Source: Pseudomonadales bacterium (GTDB taxonomy: Bacteria; Pseudomonadota; Gammaproteobacteria; Pseudomonadales; Moraxellaceae). Taken from it: a stretch of DNA of 23,876 bases. A program made the translations under genes and the position numbers. Shown piece by piece: positions 1 through 8,705 of the stretch. Within the stretch, counting starts at the first letter, position 1. Every line of letters starts with the position of its first letter. Where the stretch lies: contig JABEVH010000086.1 of NCBI GenBank assembly GCA_013043915.1, positions 1 through 23,876 of the forward strand. The letters run 5' to 3'. The notes beneath the pieces are model-generated. The model saw only the letters and a program-made list of their open reading frames with translations. It ran no database searches and was not told the origin of the DNA.

Positions 1-39
1 GGCTTAACCAACCAAGGGGTATTTCTCATCATGGCCAAA

Positions 40-69
40 GGGCTAATCAGGAGCCCACGGGAGTTTTTT
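40..69 (+). terminator. Possible stem-loop with T-run at window edge
   Basis: GGGCT (40-44) can pair with AGCCC (52-56) across a 7-nt loop, and six T residues follow at 64-69. The stem is only 5 bp and the T-run begins 7 nt after it, which is poor geometry for an intrinsic terminator. It could end a plus-strand gene lying left of the window, converging on the thioesterase gene. The rest of 1-89 shows no reading frame I can support. Confidence 0.25.
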
Positions 70-89
70 ATCTGAGAACAGTGGTGCTT

Positions 90-638
90 TCACAGTAACA
101 ACGAAGCGCGCGTACGTATCTGGTAATGGGCTTCCGATTTAGCCACCACGACTCCCTTAGCATCGACCAAATCAGCCTGCAAGGTGAACTCACATTTACC
201 CTGGGCCTTAGCTATCGTCTGAATGCGCAGCATTTCCTCATCAGATAACCTGAATTCAACGGTCACATCGCTGGTTGCTGGCTTGAGATAATGCATGGTC
301 ATTTCTTTGAGGACCGGTACATAGTCGGTTCCCCACTCGAACAAGGCCATCACACCACCAGGCACCTCAGCCAGCATAAACAGGGCTCCCGCATAGATGG
401 TACCCATATGATTCCTATTGCCTTGCACAGGAATCCACGCTTTCAGGTAACCATGATGCAAAGCCAAAACCTGAAAGTGGTTACGGCGTACAAAAGGAAC
501 GCTCAGGCCAACCACGCGATTTACAGCTTTAAGAGCAATCCGCCGGCGCAAGAGCGCCACACGCCCGGTTGTCTCTCTAGAAGCTAATACCTGATGGGCC
601 CAGGAAAAAAACCGTTGTGGCAAACTGGACATCAACAT
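90..638 (-). CDS. Hotdog-fold thioesterase-like protein (DUF4442/PaaI-like)
   Basis: A 182-residue protein that looks like a single hotdog-fold domain of the acyl-CoA thioesterase type, best matching the DUF4442/YiiD C-terminal style. The diagnostic stretch is GNRNHMGTIYAGALFMLAE at about 73-91: an Asn-His-x-Gly turn followed by the central hotdog helix, including Gly84-Ala85. Beta-strand-like segments follow (about 105-175). The first 45 residues are basic and helical and precede the usual domain start. No signal peptide or membrane segment is evident. The first ATG is used; an ATG two codons later (632) is equally possible because neither has a clear Shine-Dalgarno sequence. The substrate cannot be predicted, and family members act on diverse acyl thioesters. 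The fold assignment is fairly secure, while enzymatic activity is inferred. Confidence 0.75.
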   Translation of the reverse strand: MLMSSLPQRFFSWAHQVLASRETTGRVALLRRRIALKAVNRVVGLSVPFVRRNHFQVLALHHGYLKAWIPVQGNRNHMGTIYAGALFMLAEVPGGVMALFEWGTDYVPVLKEMTMHYLKPATSDVTVEFRLSDEEMLRIQTIAKAQGKCEFTLQADLVDAKGVVVAKSEAHYQIRTRASLLL

Positions 639-662
639 CGTCTCATCACGATCAGAGCCGAC

Positions 663-691
663 ACTTTAGAATGAGTTATTTGATCAGGCAA
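663..691 (-). promoter_or_regulatory. Candidate sigma-70 promoter for the thioesterase gene
   Basis: Read on the minus strand: TTGCCT (691-686), a 17-nt spacer, then TAAAGT (668-663), each matching 4 of 6 consensus bases. The spacing and the position about 25 nt before the start codon are right. The -35 box lies inside the right-hand arm of the hairpin at 685-713, which makes the call less certain. Confidence 0.3.
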
Positions 692-713
692 GCCATGATA
701 CATGGCCTGCCTG
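685..713 (-). terminator. Strong stem-loop between small membrane gene and thioesterase gene
   Basis: Two 13-nt arms (685-697 and 701-713) are complementary at all but one position around a 3-nt ATA loop. On the minus strand the odd pair becomes a G-U wobble, giving a continuous 13-bp stem. It starts 13 nt after the stop codon of the minus-strand membrane protein gene, a natural place for a transcription terminator or 3'-end protector. There is no U-run after it (GATCAAATAAC follows), so a Rho-independent terminator is not certain. Confidence 0.45.
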
Positions 714-725
714 TCCAACTATAAG

Positions 726-986
726 TTAGTTATGCAGTGGCCAACGATGCTGTAGTTGTGTGATCAAGTAAACCAGACCCGTCACCACAAATACAAACCC
801 GCCAGCGGTAGACAACCATAACCAGTGGGTGGGCAAAACCAGCACATCTGCACTTACCACTGATAACAAACAGGCCACAGCAGCTACAACGCCCAGCCAC
901 TGCCGTGCATGCAGCGATCCAGCCAGAAGAATCACCAGCCCTACCATCCCGACGAACTGCAACAGCGTAGGTGCTATCATAGTCAT
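726..986 (-). CDS. Small three-helix inner-membrane protein, unknown function
   Basis: An 86-residue hydrophobic protein of no family I recognise. About three membrane segments are visible: an N-terminal one ending before the Leu-His-Ala-Arg turn, a second that is Ala/Val/Leu-rich (GVVAAVACLLSVVSA), and a third (GGFVFVVTGLVYLI) before a basic His-Arg-containing tail. Start choice: a GTG at 995 would add three residues, but the ATG at 986 is preceded at 8 nt by GAGG within TGAGGTGA, so 986 is preferred. It lies 260 nt beyond the efflux operon with its own candidate promoter, so it is probably a separate unit. The opposite-strand reading frame over this region is Ser/Thr-rich and looks like an antisense shadow. 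It is probably a real gene, but the role is unknown. Confidence 0.6.
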   Translation of the reverse strand: MTMIAPTLLQFVGMVGLVILLAGSLHARQWLGVVAAVACLLSVVSADVLVLPTHWLWLSTAGGFVFVVTGLVYLITQLQHRWPLHN

Positions 987-1141
987 GTCATTCACCTCAT
1001 ATTCAGCATGCGGTACCTTCAGTACCTTAAACGTTCCCTCTCCTCCGGTCGGCGAATTCGACGCCGCTTATGCGATCCGCTGCAATCATACCAGTGTATC
1101 ATCAGGTCAGATTGTCAGGCAGGATTCCTTGCATAGTTGTG

Positions 1142-1171
1142 ATTTTAAGCACAAAACCAGAACATTGTCTA
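1142..1171 (-). promoter_or_regulatory. Candidate sigma-70 promoter for the small membrane protein gene
   Basis: On the minus strand: TAGACA (1171-1166, 5/6 match), 18-nt spacer, TAAAAT (1147-1142, 5/6 match). The predicted start near 1135 would give a leader of about 150 nt. An inverted repeat ATTGT-CTA-ACAAT (1164-1176) overlaps the -35 element and could be an operator. A second possibility further downstream is an extended -10, TGGTATGAT, without a good -35. Confidence 0.4.
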
Positions 1172-1179
1172 ACAATATA

Positions 1180-1196
1180 GCGCTCTCTATGAGCGC
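1180..1196 (-). terminator. Possible terminator of the efflux operon
   Basis: GCGCTC (1180-1185) and GAGCGC (1191-1196) form a perfect 6-bp stem with a 5-nt loop, about 50 nt beyond the stop of the outer-membrane factor gene. On the minus strand it is followed by TATATTGTT, only moderately U-rich. Position supports a terminator; strength is doubtful. Confidence 0.35.
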
Positions 1197-1246
1197 GCAC
1201 TCACTTTATCGCGACTTCACGCCTTAGTCAACACTTGTTCACTGAA

Positions 1247-2611
1247 TTACCAGATGCCCCCTAAGGACTGTATCAAGAGCACGGTATTGTTCATCTGCAG
1301 GCTGTGTAAATTAAGGTCCGCCAGCTGCTGGTTATACATCGCTAACTCGCTGTTTAAGACATCAGGATACGCCAGCGTTCCCGCTGCATATTCGTTCTGG
1401 GTAATCTTCCAGGCTTGCTGTGCATCCTGCAAAGATGCACGTGTCATGAGCCCTTGACGTTGTAACCCGTGCAGAGCCGATAAATCATCTTCAACTTCCT
1501 GCAAAGCCGTTAGCACTTGCCCCCTATAGGTTGCAACCGCCTGGCGATATGATGCTTTGGCGGAGTCTTCCAAAGCATGGCGACGCCCTCCATCAAACAA
1601 TAGTTCAGTCAGGGAAGGCCCCAACGACCAGTAACGGTAGGGAGCTGTCAGCCAGTTTCCCCATCGATTAGAAGCAAAACTTACACTGGCAGCGAGATCT
1701 ATCGTGGGAAAATATGCACTCGCCGCAACACCGATAGCAGCATTAGCTGCTGCCATTGCCCGTTCAGCATTAGCAATATCTGGTCGGCGCTGCAGTAAAG
1801 TAGCAGGTAACCCGGGAGGAATACTGGGAAGCACGGGCAAATCGTCAGCAACCTTGATGGTAAAATCTTCAGCCGGCTGCCCACACAATAACGCTACCGC
1901 ATGTGTCAGTTGTTCCACTTGCCAGCGATCCTGCTCAGCCTGTGCCTGGGCTGATTCCAATTGGGATTTAACCTGGACCTCAGCGGCCTGCGATACCGTG
2001 CCTGCCGCTTCCTGATGCAAGGTAGCATCAAGAAGATCCTGATTAATTTTAACATTCTGCTCATCCAGACGCTGACGCAGGACCTGAGTTTGCAGGTTGA
2101 AATATGCCTGCGCTAGCTGTGCAGCAATACTGAGGCGTACCGATGCCATTTGAGCATCGCTGGCTTGCAGCAGATCACGCTGCTGCTCAACAGCACGACG
2201 AACAGCCCCCCATAAGTCAGGCTCCCAGGCAGCCTGAAGTCCTGCACTATGATTAGCTGTACTGAAAAAATAAGATCTATTCCGTGTCTGCTGTGCCGTC
2301 AAACTCAACGTGGGCCAGAACCCGGCATCCGCAGCTCTCAGTTGCGCTTCGGCCTGGTCACGTTGCGCTACTGCGACGGCCAGGCTGGTGTTAGATTGCA
2401 TGGCTAAGGTTTCAAGGCGATTAAGTTCGGCATCATGAAAGACCTCCCACCAGCTGCCACGGTCAGTACGATCCTGCGGATTAGCAGCCATCCAGGCTGA
2501 GCCTGAATAGGCCACAGGCATAGCCAGCTTCGGACGATGGTAGTCCGGCCCTGCCGTACACCCAACTAGCCCCCAACAACCTACCAGCAACCATGCTAAA
2601 GGCTTACTCAT
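1247..2611 (-). CDS. Outer-membrane efflux channel lipoprotein, NodT/OprM (OpmB-like) family
   Basis: A 454-residue TolC-like outer-membrane factor, the exit duct of the tripartite pump encoded just upstream. It has a lipoprotein signal peptide with lipobox Leu-Val-Gly-Cys at 15-18, followed by Thr-Ala-Gly-Pro-Asp-Tyr, a typical NodT-family mature N-terminus. Two OEP-type repeats follow, rich in Gln/Ala/Glu coiled-coil helices (about 60-240 and 270-450), including the family-typical LLQRRPDIANAERAMAAANA stretch and a LysR-independent C-terminal helix ending in SLGG. Length is normal for the family. The ATG start overlaps the stop of the preceding permease by 4 nt (ATGA), so it is the last gene of the operon. 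Order and partners match Pseudomonas MuxABC-OpmB. Drug specificity cannot be read from the sequence. Confidence 0.93.
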   Translation of the reverse strand: MSKPLAWLLVGCWGLVGCTAGPDYHRPKLAMPVAYSGSAWMAANPQDRTDRGSWWEVFHDAELNRLETLAMQSNTSLAVAVAQRDQAEAQLRAADAGFWPTLSLTAQQTRNRSYFFSTANHSAGLQAAWEPDLWGAVRRAVEQQRDLLQASDAQMASVRLSIAAQLAQAYFNLQTQVLRQRLDEQNVKINQDLLDATLHQEAAGTVSQAAEVQVKSQLESAQAQAEQDRWQVEQLTHAVALLCGQPAEDFTIKVADDLPVLPSIPPGLPATLLQRRPDIANAERAMAAANAAIGVAASAYFPTIDLAASVSFASNRWGNWLTAPYRYWSLGPSLTELLFDGGRRHALEDSAKASYRQAVATYRGQVLTALQEVEDDLSALHGLQRQGLMTRASLQDAQQAWKITQNEYAAGTLAYPDVLNSELAMYNQQLADLNLHSLQMNNTVLLIQSLGGIW

Positions 2612-5600
2612 GCAGATTCCCCCTTATCCGTCCGTCGCCACCCTTCTAGCGTGAGGTAAACCACAGGCGTGGTGTACAAGGTTAACAATTGGCTGATCAA
2701 TAACCCGCCCATGATGGATATACCCAAGGGCTGACGCAGCTCTCCTCCACCGCCCCAACCTAACGCCAATGGCAGAGCTCCCAAAAATGCTGCCAGCGTG
2801 GTCATAATAATGGGGCGAAAACGATGCATGCAGGCATCAAAAATCGCCGTCTCAGCACTTTGCCCCTTACGCCTGGCCTGGGTCGCAAAATCAATCATCA
2901 TGATGGCATTTTTCTTGACTATTCCTACCAGAAGGATGAGTCCAATCACGGAGATAAGGGTCAGCTGAACATGAAATATCTCCATAGCCAGCAAAGCCCC
3001 CACCCCGGCCGACGGCAAGGTACTTAAAATGGTTAAGGGATGAATATAACTCTCATAAAGTATGCCCAGAACGATATAGACCATCAGGATCGCAGCCAGA
3101 ATCAGCAAGGGTTCACGCGCTGCATCATCGGCAAAGGCCTTGGCTGTTCCCTGAAAACCGCCATGAATCGCCAAAGGCAAATGCAATGAACGCAACATCT
3201 CACTGATAGCATGATTGGCATCGGAGAGCGAAGCGCCGGCGCGCAGGTTAAATGACAGGGTGGACGATGCAAACTGATCCTGATGATTAACGGTCAGCGA
3301 AGTATGCGATGGAGTTACCCTGGCCACCGCCAACAACGGCACTTGTCCGGGATTACCCGGCAGATAGAGATCCTGAAAACTGGCTGAGGAAGCCTGCATA
3401 GCCAGTGGCAACCCCAAGACCACATGGTACTGATTTTTACTGGCATAGATGACAGAGATTTGACGCTGGGCATAAGCACTATTAAGAACATCATCCACTT
3501 GAGCCAGGTTGAGTCCCAGACGAGCCAGGGTATCCCGATTTATCTCTACATGCGTTTGCAAACCGCGGTCCTGTGCATCCGAACTGACATCCTGCAATTG
3601 CGGCAAATGTCGCAAAGCTGCCGTAACTATAGGTTCCCAGGTCCTTAACAACCCCAGGTCATTGCTCTCCAAGGCATATTGATACAGCGCATCGCTCACC
3701 TTGCCACCCATACGCAAATCTTGCACAGGCTGCAAAATCAAGGTTCCTCCACGAATTGCCGCCAAATGCGGGCGCAATTGGTCGATAACCTGATCCGGGC
3801 TCAATCGTCGCTGTGGTTTGTTTTTTAGGCTGATAAAAAATGATGCAGAATTACGCGCATCCCCGCCACTTCCCCCGGTAAACCCCAGCACCACATCGAC
3901 ATTAGGGTTAGCCTTCAAAATTTTGGTTGCCAACAGCATCTTGCTACGCATCGCAGCAAACGAGGTATCCTGATCAGCCTGCAAGGATCCGTGCAAACGC
4001 CCCGTGTCCTGAACCGGCATAAAGCCCTTAGGCACATGTATAAAAAGCACGATGGTCAAAATCACTGTCAATAACAAACTAAACAGTACCCAGCGGCGAT
4101 GACGTAGTGCCCAGGGCAAGGTGCGCCGGTACCAAGCCAATCCCGGCGTAGAAACATCTTCCGAGCGTGTTGAGGTCTTGCTGCCCTTTAACCAATAGCT
4201 AGCCAACGTGGGCGTAGCCGTCAGAGAAATCAGCAAGGACACCAAAACAGCCGCGCTTAAGGTTACGGCAAACTCACGAAACAATCGGCCCAATATGCCT
4301 CCCATCAACAAGATGGGCAGAAAAACGGCAATCAGCGACAAACTCATGGCCATAACGGTAAATGTAACTTCTCTGGCACCTCGTATCGCTGCCTGCAGGG
4401 GAGACAACCCCTCATCAACATGGCGAGAAATATTCTCCAACACCACAATGGCATCATCGACCACAAACCCTGCAGCAACCGTCATGGCCATCAGGGACAG
4501 GGTATCTAAGCTATAGCCCCCCAGATAAAGCACTGCACAAGTTCCCAACAAGCTAATCGGAATCGTGATGCTTGGAATCAGCGTGGCATGGCCATCCCGG
4601 AGAAACACATACACGACCAGGATCACCAGGATTACCGACACCAACAAACTCTGCTCAACATCATGCAGCGAGGAGCGTATCAGTGGTGTACGATCCATAC
4701 TGATCTTTAAAGAAGCTGCAGCTGGCAAGGAATCCTGCAGCATAGGAAATTGCGCCTTGATTGCATCCACGGTTTTGAGAATATTGGCTCCAGGCTGACG
4801 AAATGCCAGAATCACCACCGCCGGATGGCCGTTGAGCATACCGGCATTCCTGGCATCCTCCACCCCGTCGCTGACCTGGGCTACATCGGAAAGACGCACA
4901 GCAGCCCCCGCATGCCAACCGATGACCAGATCACGATAATCAACAGCATGCTTGGCCTGGTCATTGGCTTGTAATACCGCTTGCTGTTTCGGTCCGCTTA
5001 GCCAACCTTTGGGGCGATCAAGGTTGCTAGCGGTTACCGTCTGGCGTAACTGCGCCAAACTAACCCCTTGCGCGGCCAGGGATTGAGGATGGATATCGAC
5101 ACGAACTGCCGGTAGTGAACTACCTCCCACGATGACCTGACCCACGCCATCGACCTGAGATAGACGCTGAGCGACGATGGTGGAAGCTAAATCGTAGAGC
5201 TGACCTCCCCCTAAGGTTTGTGAAGTCAGCACCATGACCAGCACAGGCGCATCTGCAGGATTCATCTTGCGCCATACCGGATTGCTGGGCATGCCGGTAG
5301 GCAGCAAACTGTGGGCGGCATTGATTCCTGCCTGAACATCACGAGCCGCCCCATCGATATTACGATTAAGATCAAACTGCAAAACAATACTGGTTGACCC
5401 CAAAGAACTCTGTGAGGTCATCTCCGTTACCCCGGCGATACGTCCCAAGGTTCGCTCCAGCGGGGTTGCTACGGTAGCCGCCATCACTTCCGGACTAGCG
5501 CCTGGAAGCGAGGCCTGCACCCGTATCGTCGGAAAATCCACCTGAGGCAGAGGAGCCACCGGCAACAGCATGAATCCCAAAAAACCAACCATGCCAACAG

Positions 5601-5658
5601 CAAGCGTCAACAGGGTAGTAGCTACTGGACGTTTGATAAACAGCCGCGCCAGATTCAC
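2608..5658 (-). CDS. RND multidrug efflux permease, second subunit (MuxC/MdtC-like)
   Basis: A 1016-residue inner-membrane proton/drug antiporter of the HAE1 RND family. It shows the classic layout: an N-terminal helix (RLFIKRPVATTLL), a large periplasmic porter loop, a central helix bundle, a second periplasmic loop and a C-terminal bundle. Proton-relay residues are present: Asp401-Asp402 in GFVVDDAIVVLENI (helix 4) and Lys916 in GIVKKNAIMMIDFA (helix 10). Start is GTG, overlapping the previous gene's TGA (GTGA). It stands second of two adjacent permease genes; MdtBC and MuxBC pumps work as mixed trimers of two different permeases, so this is probably the C-type partner. Assignment to C rather than B rests on gene order. 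Confidence 0.95.
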   Translation of the reverse strand: MNLARLFIKRPVATTLLTLAVGMVGFLGFMLLPVAPLPQVDFPTIRVQASLPGASPEVMAATVATPLERTLGRIAGVTEMTSQSSLGSTSIVLQFDLNRNIDGAARDVQAGINAAHSLLPTGMPSNPVWRKMNPADAPVLVMVLTSQTLGGGQLYDLASTIVAQRLSQVDGVGQVIVGGSSLPAVRVDIHPQSLAAQGVSLAQLRQTVTASNLDRPKGWLSGPKQQAVLQANDQAKHAVDYRDLVIGWHAGAAVRLSDVAQVSDGVEDARNAGMLNGHPAVVILAFRQPGANILKTVDAIKAQFPMLQDSLPAAASLKISMDRTPLIRSSLHDVEQSLLVSVILVILVVYVFLRDGHATLIPSITIPISLLGTCAVLYLGGYSLDTLSLMAMTVAAGFVVDDAIVVLENISRHVDEGLSPLQAAIRGAREVTFTVMAMSLSLIAVFLPILLMGGILGRLFREFAVTLSAAVLVSLLISLTATPTLASYWLKGSKTSTRSEDVSTPGLAWYRRTLPWALRHRRWVLFSLLLTVILTIVLFIHVPKGFMPVQDTGRLHGSLQADQDTSFAAMRSKMLLATKILKANPNVDVVLGFTGGSGGDARNSASFFISLKNKPQRRLSPDQVIDQLRPHLAAIRGGTLILQPVQDLRMGGKVSDALYQYALESNDLGLLRTWEPIVTAALRHLPQLQDVSSDAQDRGLQTHVEINRDTLARLGLNLAQVDDVLNSAYAQRQISVIYASKNQYHVVLGLPLAMQASSASFQDLYLPGNPGQVPLLAVARVTPSHTSLTVNHQDQFASSTLSFNLRAGASLSDANHAISEMLRSLHLPLAIHGGFQGTAKAFADDAAREPLLILAAILMVYIVLGILYESYIHPLTILSTLPSAGVGALLAMEIFHVQLTLISVIGLILLVGIVKKNAIMMIDFATQARRKGQSAETAIFDACMHRFRPIIMTTLAAFLGALPLALGWGGGGELRQPLGISIMGGLLISQLLTLYTTPVVYLTLEGWRRTDKGESA

Positions 5659-8600
5659 ACCTGCTCCCGCGGTGCCAGGCGCTCAGCCAGAGTCAGGTAT
5701 AATACCGGCGTAGTGAACAAGGTCAGTAGCTGACTAAAGATCAAGCCTCCTACCAAGGTCAGCCCTAAAGGTTGACGCAGCTCAGACCCCATGCCTTGCC
5801 CAAGGAGCAGGGGTAAGGCACCGACCAATGCACACAGGGTGGTCATCAGAATCGGGCGCAAGCGCAATAAACAGGCTTCATGGATGGCTTGACGCGGACT
5901 CAGTCCTCGCTCACGTTCTGCCGCCAGGGCAAAATCGATCATCATGATCGCATTTTTCTTGACGATACCGATGAGCAAAATGATGCCTATCAACCCCAGC
6001 ACATCGAGTTGCCCCCCGGTCAGCACCAGAATACCCAGAGCTCCGATAGCTGCCGAAGGCAGCGTAGACAAGATGGTCAGGGGATGCACAAAACTTTCAT
6101 AGAGGACGCCGAGAACGATATACATGGTCAGTACAGCCGCCAGCAATAACCAGAGCTGATTGCTTAAAGCTGCCTCAAAGGCGCGCAAAGCTCCCTGATA
6201 AGCCACCACAATGCGCGGGGGATAATGCAGTTGAGTAATGGCTGTTTTTAAATGCTGCATGGCTAAATCTAACGACACGCCCGGGGGTAGATCAAATCCT
6301 AAGGTCACTGCAGGAAACTGCCCTAGATGCGCTATCGACTGCTGCACTTGTACCGGATGCCAGGTCGCCAGCACACTCAAGGGCACCTGTCCCTGTAAAC
6401 TGGGCACATACAGCTGAGACAAATCATAACTGGACTGCTGGTTAGCTGAGTTCAGACCCAGAACGACGCGATACTGATTAGCCTGGGTAAAAATGGTAGA
6501 AATCAAACGCTGCCCGTAGGCATCGTATAAAACGTTGTCTATGGTAGCCATACTGATGCCTAAGCGACCTGCTGTATCACGGTTCACATCAATCTGCCAA
6601 GCCGGCATCAGCTCAGCATGCTGGGCATGCACCTGGCTAAAATTTCCATCTTGAATCAGAGCTTGCTGAAGTTTTCCTATAGCTCCACGGAGCTCGCTCT
6701 CATCGACATCGGAAAGCACCACACGGTATGAGGAAGCGCTGAACTGATCGTCTACTGAAACATCCTGAACAGGTTTCAGATAAAGTTTAAGCCCCGTTAC
6801 GTAGGCTGCACGACGGGATAAATCCTGCAGGGTCTTCTGCTGTTCAGGACGTAGGGATTTATCCCGCAAGGTGATAAGCATGCGCCCCTGACTCAACACA
6901 CTGTTCACGCCATCAATACCGACCGTCGAGGCAATATGAGCAATATTAGGGTTGCGTTGCAGCCCCTCCGTCATGATACGTTGCAGATTCACCATCGCCG
7001 GGAAAGAAACCCCACTGTTCGCCTCGGTGATAGCTTGTATCTCCCCGCTGTCCTGTTCAGGAAAAAAGCCCTTGGCTACATCGACATATAAGGCACCCGT
7101 CAGCAAAAAACTTAAGGCCAGCAAGATCAGCACATCGCGCTTATGTTCCAAGGCCTGCTGCAATAAGCGGTCATAACCCTGGAGTATGCTCTGCCAGAGT
7201 CGACCAGAATCCTGTTCTCGTGCTTTCCAACGCCCCAGCAACCTGGCACTTAACATCGGCGTCAAACTCAGTGAAATCAAACCCGACAAAATGATAGCTA
7301 CCGCCAGAGTCAGGGCAAATTCACGAAACAAACGCCCGATGACATCGCGCATGAACAACAAGGGGATCAATACAGCGATCAAGGATACCGTCAGCGATAC
7401 GATGGTAAATCCCATCTGTCGCGCACCTCGCAAGGCAGCCGTTCGTGCATCTAGCCCCCCCTCACACAATCGCGCGATGTTCTCCACCATAACGATGGCA
7501 TCATCCACCACAAACCCCGTAGCCACCGTCATGGCCATCAGCGTCAGGTTATTGATAGACATCCCTCCCAGATACATGACGGCCAGCGTACCCAGCAGCG
7601 ACAGAGGCACGGCAACAGCAGGAATAATCGTGGCCGGTAAATTACGCAAAAAGATAAAAATCACCAGAACGACTAAAGCCACAGCAAACACCAGCTCAAA
7701 GCTGACTTCTCGCACCGAGGATCGTATGGACTCAGTACGATCAGATATGATATGTACCTGCACATCTGCAGGCAAATCAGCTTGTAAGCTCGCCAGTTTC
7801 TGCCGCAGAAGTTTTACTGTGGTCAAAACATTGGCACCAGGTTGGCGTTGTACCGAGACCAGCAGTGCCGGTTTATTATCTGACCAAGCTGCTAGCTGAG
7901 TATTCTCAGCTCCATCTTCTACCGTAGCTACATCAGACAAGCGTATGGGTGCACCCTGCTTATAGGCGATGACCTGGTTACGATACTCCCGGGCTGATTC
8001 CAGCTGATCATTGACATCCAGCGTAGAGGCTTGTGTTGGACCATCAAAACCACCCTTGGGCGTATTGACATTAGCCGTACTGACAAACGTGCGCACATCC
8101 TCCAGACTCAAGCCTCGCGCCACCAAAGCAGCTTCATTGATTTTCACCCTAACTGCGGGCCGTTGCCCACCCTGCAGACTGACCAAACCAACGCCACTGA
8201 TCTGTGACAAGGGCGATGCAATTCGTGTATCCGCCCAGTCTTCCAAAACCGGCAAGGCCCTGTGCTTGGTCGTAACCGCCAACGTCAGCACCGGGGCATC
8301 CGCAGGATTGACCTTGTTATAGACTGGGGGCATGGGAAGATCTGTCGGTAAAAACATGGCAGCCGCATTGATACCTTCCTGCACTTCCTGTTCGGCCACA
8401 TCCAGACCTAAATTAAGGCTAAAACGCAAGGTAATGATGGACGCTCCACCAGAACTGATCGAACTCATCTGGTCCAGGCCAGGCATTTGACCAAACTGTT
8501 TTTCCAGAGGAGCTGTGATACTGGAGCCCATGACCTCAGGACTGGCCCCGGGGTAGAGCGTAACGACTTCTATCGTCGGAAAATCCACGTCAGGCAACGC

Positions 8601-8705
8601 TGCTACTGGCAAAAAGTGCCAGGCCAGCAAACCACAGAGCCCCAAGGCCGCCATCAGCAGGGTCGTAGCTACCGGACGCTCTATGAACAGTCGGGTTGCC
8701 CTCAT
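5655..8705 (-). CDS. RND multidrug efflux permease, first subunit (MuxB/MdtB-like)
   Basis: A 1016-residue HAE1-type RND permease, paralogous to the gene after it and of identical length. The N-terminal segment RLFIERPVATTLLM, the LPDVDFPTIEV strand and the porter domain are typical. Helix 4 carries Asp401-Asp402 in GFVVDDAIVMVENI and helix 10 carries Lys917 in GIVKKNAIMMIDFA, so the proton path is intact in this subunit as well. The ATG overlaps the stop of the adaptor gene by 4 nt. Two tandem permeases between one adaptor and one outer-membrane channel is the hallmark of MdtABC/MuxABC pumps rather than AcrAB pumps. Substrates known for relatives include bile salts and novobiocin-type drugs, but nothing here fixes specificity. 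Confidence 0.95.
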   Translation of the reverse strand: MRATRLFIERPVATTLLMAALGLCGLLAWHFLPVAALPDVDFPTIEVVTLYPGASPEVMGSSITAPLEKQFGQMPGLDQMSSISSGGASIITLRFSLNLGLDVAEQEVQEGINAAAMFLPTDLPMPPVYNKVNPADAPVLTLAVTTKHRALPVLEDWADTRIASPLSQISGVGLVSLQGGQRPAVRVKINEAALVARGLSLEDVRTFVSTANVNTPKGGFDGPTQASTLDVNDQLESAREYRNQVIAYKQGAPIRLSDVATVEDGAENTQLAAWSDNKPALLVSVQRQPGANVLTTVKLLRQKLASLQADLPADVQVHIISDRTESIRSSVREVSFELVFAVALVVLVIFIFLRNLPATIIPAVAVPLSLLGTLAVMYLGGMSINNLTLMAMTVATGFVVDDAIVMVENIARLCEGGLDARTAALRGARQMGFTIVSLTVSLIAVLIPLLFMRDVIGRLFREFALTLAVAIILSGLISLSLTPMLSARLLGRWKAREQDSGRLWQSILQGYDRLLQQALEHKRDVLILLALSFLLTGALYVDVAKGFFPEQDSGEIQAITEANSGVSFPAMVNLQRIMTEGLQRNPNIAHIASTVGIDGVNSVLSQGRMLITLRDKSLRPEQQKTLQDLSRRAAYVTGLKLYLKPVQDVSVDDQFSASSYRVVLSDVDESELRGAIGKLQQALIQDGNFSQVHAQHAELMPAWQIDVNRDTAGRLGISMATIDNVLYDAYGQRLISTIFTQANQYRVVLGLNSANQQSSYDLSQLYVPSLQGQVPLSVLATWHPVQVQQSIAHLGQFPAVTLGFDLPPGVSLDLAMQHLKTAITQLHYPPRIVVAYQGALRAFEAALSNQLWLLLAAVLTMYIVLGVLYESFVHPLTILSTLPSAAIGALGILVLTGGQLDVLGLIGIILLIGIVKKNAIMMIDFALAAERERGLSPRQAIHEACLLRLRPILMTTLCALVGALPLLLGQGMGSELRQPLGLTLVGGLIFSQLLTLFTTPVLYLTLAERLAPREQV

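Noticed and set aside
829..1227. Plus-strand 132-codon reading frame over the small membrane gene and the following gap
   Set aside because: Its product is Ser/Thr-rich and low in structure, as expected for the antisense of a hydrophobic gene; the minus-strand frame has a good Shine-Dalgarno and clear membrane helices.
7186..7899. Plus-strand 237-codon open frame inside the first RND permease
   Set aside because: It is antisense to a fully conserved permease gene with intact motifs, and its Lys/Ser/Thr-rich product looks like no real protein.
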